A stretch of 64,000 bases of DNA from Bacteroidota bacterium (lineage in GTDB: Bacteria > Bacteroidota > Bacteroidia > Cytophagales > Cyclobacteriaceae), in assembly GCA_023428695.1 (NCBI GenBank), contig JAEYWY010000008.1, forward strand, positions 1-64,000, written 5' to 3'. The position numbers were made by a program, and so were the translations under genes. Below the pieces are notes generated by a model, which did no database searches, had not been told where the DNA came from, and saw nothing but the letters and a program-made list of their open reading frames with translations. Every line of letters starts with the position of its first letter. Position 1 is the first letter of the stretch. Positions 60,255 to 64,000 of the stretch are shown piece by piece.

Positions 60255-60938
60255 ATGCAACCAAAGAAGTCAGAACGTGCAGATTTAACGAAGAAAACCT
60301 TCCTATTCTTTAATATAGGATTGATCGTGAGTTTGTTGCTAGCCATCGTCGCCTTCAGATACAAAGTTGAGGATGACACATCGGGCAAGAATTTCGGAAG
60401 CAACGTGATCGTTGACGAAGTCGTTGAGGTTCCTCCGACAGATCAGCTTCCCCCTCCTCCTCCGCCAAAAATTGAGCAGCCCCAGATAATCGAGGTCCCC
60501 GACGATAAGAAAATTGAAGAGGAAATCGAAATCAACATGGACGCCGAAACGGATATCACCGAAACCAAAGTTGAAATCCCGATGGCTCCTGTAGTTGTTG
60601 AAGAGAAAGAAGATCCGAACACAATCTTTACTGTCGTTGAAGAAACTGCCGCTCCGATCGGAGGTATGGGCGCTTTCTACGAATACGTTGGTAAGAAGAT
60701 CAAATACCCGGCTCAGGCAAAACGTATGGGTATCGAAGGTAAAGTGTTCGTAGAGTTCGTGATTGAAAGAGATGGTAGCATCACCGACGTCAAAGCAATC
60801 AAAGGTATTGGCGCGGGTTGTGATGAAGAAGCCGTTCGAATCCTCCAGTCAGCTCCGAAATGGAAGCCTGGTAAGCAAAGAGGAAAGCCAGTTCGCCAGA
60901 AAATGGTACTGCCGATCAGCTTCAGGCTTTCTTCTTAA
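60255..60938 (+). CDS. TonB-family energy transducer
   Basis: This protein links inner-membrane proton-motive force to outer-membrane transporters. The 227-residue product has an N-terminal basic segment and one transmembrane helix (about 17-35), a Pro-rich periplasmic linker (PPPPPPKIEQPQIIE), an acidic stretch, and a C-terminal TonB domain (about 145-227; YPAQAKRMGIEGKVFVEFVIERDG, VRQKMVLPISF). No exbB or exbD is adjacent. It may serve the TonB-dependent-receptor-like barrel at 6-8.8 kb and others elsewhere. A terminator hairpin follows. Confidence 0.93.
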   Translation: MQPKKSERADLTKKTFLFFNIGLIVSLLLAIVAFRYKVEDDTSGKNFGSNVIVDEVVEVPPTDQLPPPPPPKIEQPQIIEVPDDKKIEEEIEINMDAETDITETKVEIPMAPVVVEEKEDPNTIFTVVEETAAPIGGMGAFYEYVGKKIKYPAQAKRMGIEGKVFVEFVIERDGSITDVKAIKGIGAGCDEEAVRILQSAPKWKPGKQRGKPVRQKMVLPISFRLSS

Positions 60939-60968
60939 CAGTAAGCAAAGATACAATCGATCATAATT

Positions 60969-60994
60969 GAAGGCTGACCTCCGGGTCGGCCTTC
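60969..60994. terminator. Hairpin between convergent tonB-like and chrA genes
   Basis: An 11-bp stem (one G-T pair), GAAGGCTGACC (60969-60979) with GGTCGGCCTTC (60984-60994), has a 4-base loop and is followed by TTCATTTT on the plus strand. It ends one base before the chrA stop codon, so it probably serves the plus strand mainly. Confidence 0.75.
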
Positions 60995-60995
60995 T

Positions 60996-62261
60996 TCATT
61001 TTATCAACAGACCCAGCGCCAATCCACCAATAATGATTACAGTGGATGGTACGCGCGTAAAAACCATTAAGAGGAATGTACTAATCGTCACCGCGAAATT
61101 CAGGAACGTATTTTCAAGGGGCTGAAAAAGGATGATTGCAGATGTGACAACGAGTCCGGCACTCGCGGCCGTGATTCCTTCAAGAGAGGCGCGCACATGC
61201 CGGTATTTTTTGAGCCCTTCCCAGATCCGAATCACAAAGAAGATTAGAAAGGTACCTGGAAGAAAAATCCCGAGCGCCGACATTATCGCGCCAAGTAACT
61301 CCCCCCCGATTCCATAGTCCCGCGACGACAACGCGCCGATGTAAGAACTAAAAGCAAAAACGGGACCGGGTAACGCCTGGGCTACTGCATATCCGGACAG
61401 AAATTCGTCGTGAGAGATTGGATGGTGATACGGTTTCGGTGCGTACTGTCTTTTCAGCTGCGACTTGAGTTGCTTAACTTTTTTGGCCTGCTCACCCGAA
61501 TCTGAGGTAGCCTGCTCATCGACGAACTCGGTATAAAGCAGGGGCACAAGTACCTGCCCTCCTCCAAAAACAAGGCTTCCGTTTCGATAAAAGTTTTCGA
61601 AAAGTTTTACCGGCAGCGCTTTGGTGACGCCACCGAGTACGGCGGCGAAAATGAGAACACCGGCCCAGAGCGAGAAGTTGGACCACTCCACTTTCAACTT
61701 GCGGTCTTCTTCCTTTGGTTGTGAGCGATACTTCAGCGAGGTAACCAGGCCAGCTCCTATGATTATCGCGGGAAATACAAACGGCGTTTGAAAGAAATAC
61801 GAAACAACAGCTGCTATCGCCATCAGACCAATACCTGTCTTTGTTCTCACAGTTCTCTGACTGATAACCCACGCGCCATAACTTACGAATCCCACAGCCA
61901 TCGGTTGAATGAAGCGTGTAAAGTCCGTTGACCAGTTCTTTTCCTGGATGTTGGACATGATGATCGCCGCAGTAGTCATTAGAATTACGGAGGGCAAAAT
62001 CCATATCAGCAAAGTCAGGTAAGCCAGGTTCGGTCCACCGATCTTGAACCCGATCGCAATGAGCATCTGTGTTGAAGCCGGCCCCGGTAGGATTTGACAC
62101 AACGAATTCAATTCCATCAGGTCTTCCTCTGAAAGATACTTCCGCTTCTGAACGAGGATTTTTTGAAAATGCGCAAGATGTGCCTGTGGTCCGCCGAAAG
62201 TAGTCAGCGCAAGAATGAGAACATCCCGTAAAAAGATAAAGTATCGAACTCGTTGAAACAC
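60996..62261 (-). CDS. chrA: Chromate efflux transporter
   Basis: This is an inner-membrane transporter of the CHR family, 421 residues in the long, two-domain form. Each half has the family marks: FGGPQAHLAHF and LPGPASTQMLIAIGFKIGG in the first, FGGGQVLVPLL and ALPGPVFAFSSYIGAL in the second. A charged linker (about 250-275) joins the halves. The start is GTG at 62261. CHR proteins export chromate or take part in sulfate-linked transport; chromate is the family activity and not proved here. The gene is convergent with tonB. Confidence 0.92.
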   Translation of the reverse strand: MFQRVRYFIFLRDVLILALTTFGGPQAHLAHFQKILVQKRKYLSEEDLMELNSLCQILPGPASTQMLIAIGFKIGGPNLAYLTLLIWILPSVILMTTAAIIMSNIQEKNWSTDFTRFIQPMAVGFVSYGAWVISQRTVRTKTGIGLMAIAAVVSYFFQTPFVFPAIIIGAGLVTSLKYRSQPKEEDRKLKVEWSNFSLWAGVLIFAAVLGGVTKALPVKLFENFYRNGSLVFGGGQVLVPLLYTEFVDEQATSDSGEQAKKVKQLKSQLKRQYAPKPYHHPISHDEFLSGYAVAQALPGPVFAFSSYIGALSSRDYGIGGELLGAIMSALGIFLPGTFLIFFVIRIWEGLKKYRHVRASLEGITAASAGLVVTSAIILFQPLENTFLNFAVTISTFLLMVFTRVPSTVIIIGGLALGLLIK

Positions 62262-62297
62262 TGGTGTGCGGTTAGAATGAGTTCATGTTTTGTTCGG

Positions 62298-63269
62298 CTA
62301 TTTCTTAAGTCCGATCTCCCGCAACCGCTGATCGAGAAACTCTCCTGCAGTTATGTCTTCCCATTGTTTTGGATGACTTGCATCCACACATTGCGGAAGT
62401 GCTGCAAGACTCATCTCGGAACGCGGATGCATGAAAAAGGGTATTGAATATCTGGGTTTGTTCATCGTTTCACGCGGCGGATTCACAACTCTGTGAATAG
62501 TCGACTTTAGTGTTCCATTCGTGAGTCGTTCCAGCATGTCGCCAACGTTCACGACAAGCTGGTCAGGCAGTGCCGTAATAGGAATCCATTTGTTGTCGCG
62601 GCGCAATACCTGCAGACCGTCTGCGCTTGCACCCATCAGCAGGGTTATCAAATTTATGTCGCCGTGCTCCGCCGCTCTGACAGCATCTCCTGGAACACTG
62701 TCAGGATCTTCTATCGGAAAATAGTGTATAGGTCGCAGGATACTGTTGCCGCGAAATATCTTGTCATTAAAATAGTCTTCCGGAAGTCCGAGGTAAAGTG
62801 CAATTGCCGAAAGCATGTGTGCGCCTGTCTTTTCCAACGCCCTGTAGACGGCAAGGCTGCTTTTTTTGAAAGAAGGGACTTCGTCGGGCCAGATGTTTGC
62901 CGGGTAGGCTTCCTCATTTAACTCCGCCTCCGTCAACTCCTGACCAACGTGATAAAACTCCTTCAGGTCGCCGGTGTTTCTTCCTTTCGCATGTTCCTTT
63001 CCTTTGCCTGTGTAGCCACGTTGACCAGCAATATCGGTACGTTCATACTTCTTCTTGACTTCGTCAGGGAGTGCAAAGAATTGTTTTATGTCCTTGTAAA
63101 TTTCCTCCTGCATCAGATCTGTCAGGTAGTGATTCTTGATTGCCACGAATCCGATATTGTTATACGCCTGTCCAAGCGTCTCAACAAACTTCACTTTTTT
63201 GTTATAGTCGTCACCGTAAAAGTCGGCTAAATCAAGCGAAGGAATTTCATCGTAAAGCACATCCGCCAT
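62298..63269 (-). CDS. Isopenicillin-N-synthase-like 2-oxoglutarate/Fe(II)-dependent oxygenase
   Basis: The 323-residue product has the double-stranded beta-helix oxygenase core with iron ligands His202 and Asp204 (EHGDIN) and His259 (STIHRV), and the 2-oxoglutarate-binding RxS at Arg273-Ser275 (KPRYSIPFF). The N-terminal DIOX_N-like region (IPSLDLADF, NIGFVAIKNH) is also typical. The substrate is unknown; these enzymes hydroxylate, desaturate or close rings on diverse small molecules. It is a single minus-strand gene between chrA and the superoxide dismutase gene. Confidence 0.9.
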   Translation of the reverse strand: MADVLYDEIPSLDLADFYGDDYNKKVKFVETLGQAYNNIGFVAIKNHYLTDLMQEEIYKDIKQFFALPDEVKKKYERTDIAGQRGYTGKGKEHAKGRNTGDLKEFYHVGQELTEAELNEEAYPANIWPDEVPSFKKSSLAVYRALEKTGAHMLSAIALYLGLPEDYFNDKIFRGNSILRPIHYFPIEDPDSVPGDAVRAAEHGDINLITLLMGASADGLQVLRRDNKWIPITALPDQLVVNVGDMLERLTNGTLKSTIHRVVNPPRETMNKPRYSIPFFMHPRSEMSLAALPQCVDASHPKQWEDITAGEFLDQRLREIGLKK

Positions 63270-63411
63270 AGCTGGTCCAGTTTTTCCGAAAGCTATGCAT
63301 TTTTAAGTAATTTTACGGCGCATGCCGCTCCAGCGCCATAATTGCTGAAGAGTAACGGACCAAAACATGGCCCGATTTTTTAGCCTGTTTTAGAACTTTA
63401 ACCCTATTATC

Positions 63412-64000
63412 ATGAAAACATCCCGACGCAATTTCATTGAAGCAACTGCCAAAGCAACCATCTTTGGATCGGTCATTTCTTCACTTGCAGGTACGAACCA
63501 GGCATTTGGGAAGTCCTCCGGGTCAGCACTCGAATTCACACAAGTTAAGCTGCCTTATGGCTTTGACGCTCTTGAACCATATATCGACGCGAAAACGATG
63601 GAAATCCACTACACGAAGCACCATTCAGGCTACGTGAAGAACATCAATGAAGCCATTTCGGCTGAAAAGCTCGATTTCAAAGACGAAAAGCAGCTTTTCC
63701 AGAAAGCGATGGGCTTATCTGACAAAGTGCGAAACAATGCCGGTGGTGCGTGGAACCACAACTTCTTCTGGCAGGTAATGAAGCCTAACGGTGGAAGCCC
63801 CACAGGAAAAGTTGCAGACGCATTGAACGGAGCATTTGGCTCACTTGACAAGTTCAAGGAAAAGTTTACCCAGGCGGCACTCGGACAATTTGGTTCGGGA
63901 TGGGCGTGGCTTGTTTCGCAGAATGGAAAGCTCGAGATCGGATCCACTCCAAATCAGGACAATCCACTTATGGGCGGAGCGAAAATTAAGGGGACTCCGC
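63412..64000 (+). CDS. Tat-exported Fe/Mn superoxide dismutase (truncated by window end)
   Basis: The enzyme converts superoxide to O2 and H2O2. At least 196 residues are visible. The N-terminus is a twin-arginine signal (SRRNFIE, then a hydrophobic stretch to about 33), unusual for a dismutase that is often cytoplasmic. Metal ligands so far are His66 (MEIHYTKHH) and His116 (AWNHNFFW), with gateway His70 and Tyr74. The C-terminal ligands DVWEHAY lie beyond the window. The ATG at 63412 is clear. It is divergent from the oxygenase gene. Confidence 0.92.
   Translation, partial: MKTSRRNFIEATAKATIFGSVISSLAGTNQAFGKSSGSALEFTQVKLPYGFDALEPYIDAKTMEIHYTKHHSGYVKNINEAISAEKLDFKDEKQLFQKAMGLSDKVRNNAGGAWNHNFFWQVMKPNGGSPTGKVADALNGAFGSLDKFKEKFTQAALGQFGSGWAWLVSQNGKLEIGSTPNQDNPLMGGAKIKGTP

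Noticed and set aside
1..64000. A defence island, prophage or biosynthetic gene cluster
   Set aside because: No integrase, transposase, restriction, toxin-antitoxin, phage structural or multi-enzyme biosynthetic genes were seen. The content is core metabolism, envelope and stress genes.

Overview
The window looks like chromosomal DNA of a Bacteroidota bacterium, most likely of the Cytophagales type. The evidence is a cargo protein with a type IX secretion (T9SS) C-terminal domain, a GLPGLI-family protein, DUF4295/DUF6048/DUF6452-type proteins, a TonB-type energy transducer, bacillithiol enzymes (BshC, YtxJ), and promoters of the Bacteroidota type (TTTG / TAnnTTTG), the clearest of which precedes a tRNA-Val gene. 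The order rpmB-rpmG-DUF4295-ftsY-rimO is also typical of the phylum. I see no insertion sequence, prophage, CRISPR array, rRNA or plasmid feature. This is ordinary, densely packed core and semi-core chromosome.

Layout. 0.3-5.9 kb (minus strand): rpmH-rnpA-S41 protease-tsaB-DUF2480, an adenosine-kinase-like PfkB kinase and a secreted glycerophosphodiesterase. 6-11.8 kb: an outer-membrane beta-barrel gene and a GLPGLI gene, divergent from a histidine kinase/response regulator pair. 11.9-15.5 kb: a GH3 lipoprotein beta-glucosidase, a cupin and a small carboxypeptidase-regulatory-like protein. 15.5-18.3 kb: a MarR regulator upstream of pirin, nitroreductase and SnoaL-like genes, with a conspicuous palindromic operator. 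18.4-20.9 kb: a sugar-acid dehydratase and an SDR dehydrogenase. 20.9-28.5 kb: bshC, rimO, a triplicated DUF6452-like lipoprotein with a DUF6048 partner, ftsY, three small ribosomal or ribosome-linked genes and a HAD phosphatase. 28.5-36.4 kb: a T9SS FG-GAP protein, murF, a DUF2961/GH172 protein, DUF2461 and an AsmA-like protein. 36.6-40.1 kb: tRNA-Val, a frameshifted GIY-YIG gene, an OtsA-OtsB fusion and 5-formyl-THF cyclo-ligase. 40.4-48.5 kb: agmatine-to-putrescine genes (aguA, aguB) and glutamate synthase (gltB, gltD). 48.8-54.3 kb: mnmD, ispF, an M16 protease and a beta-propeller histidine kinase. 54.4-59.4 kb: a fused E1 2-oxoacid dehydrogenase, a very basic secreted repeat protein, ytxJ and osmC. 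59.4-64 kb: an unknown exported protein, tonB, chrA, a 2-oxoglutarate/Fe(II) oxygenase and a Tat-exported superoxide dismutase cut by the window end.

How the genes fit together. Thiol and oxidative or electrophile defence recurs (bshC, ytxJ, osmC, the MarR-pirin-nitroreductase module, sod). Nitrogen and polyamine metabolism is represented by gltBD and aguAB. Envelope functions include TonB, AsmA, the outer-membrane barrel, T9SS cargo and murF.

I did not find a convincing new multi-gene system such as a defence island or biosynthetic cluster. The least explained items are the basic repeat protein at 56.4-58.6 kb, the triplicated lipoprotein at 24-25.3 kb, the MarR operator and the single-base frameshift in the GIY-YIG gene. 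Several starts given here were moved downstream from the longest open frame to fit signal peptides, neighbouring genes or promoters; the evidence fields say so.
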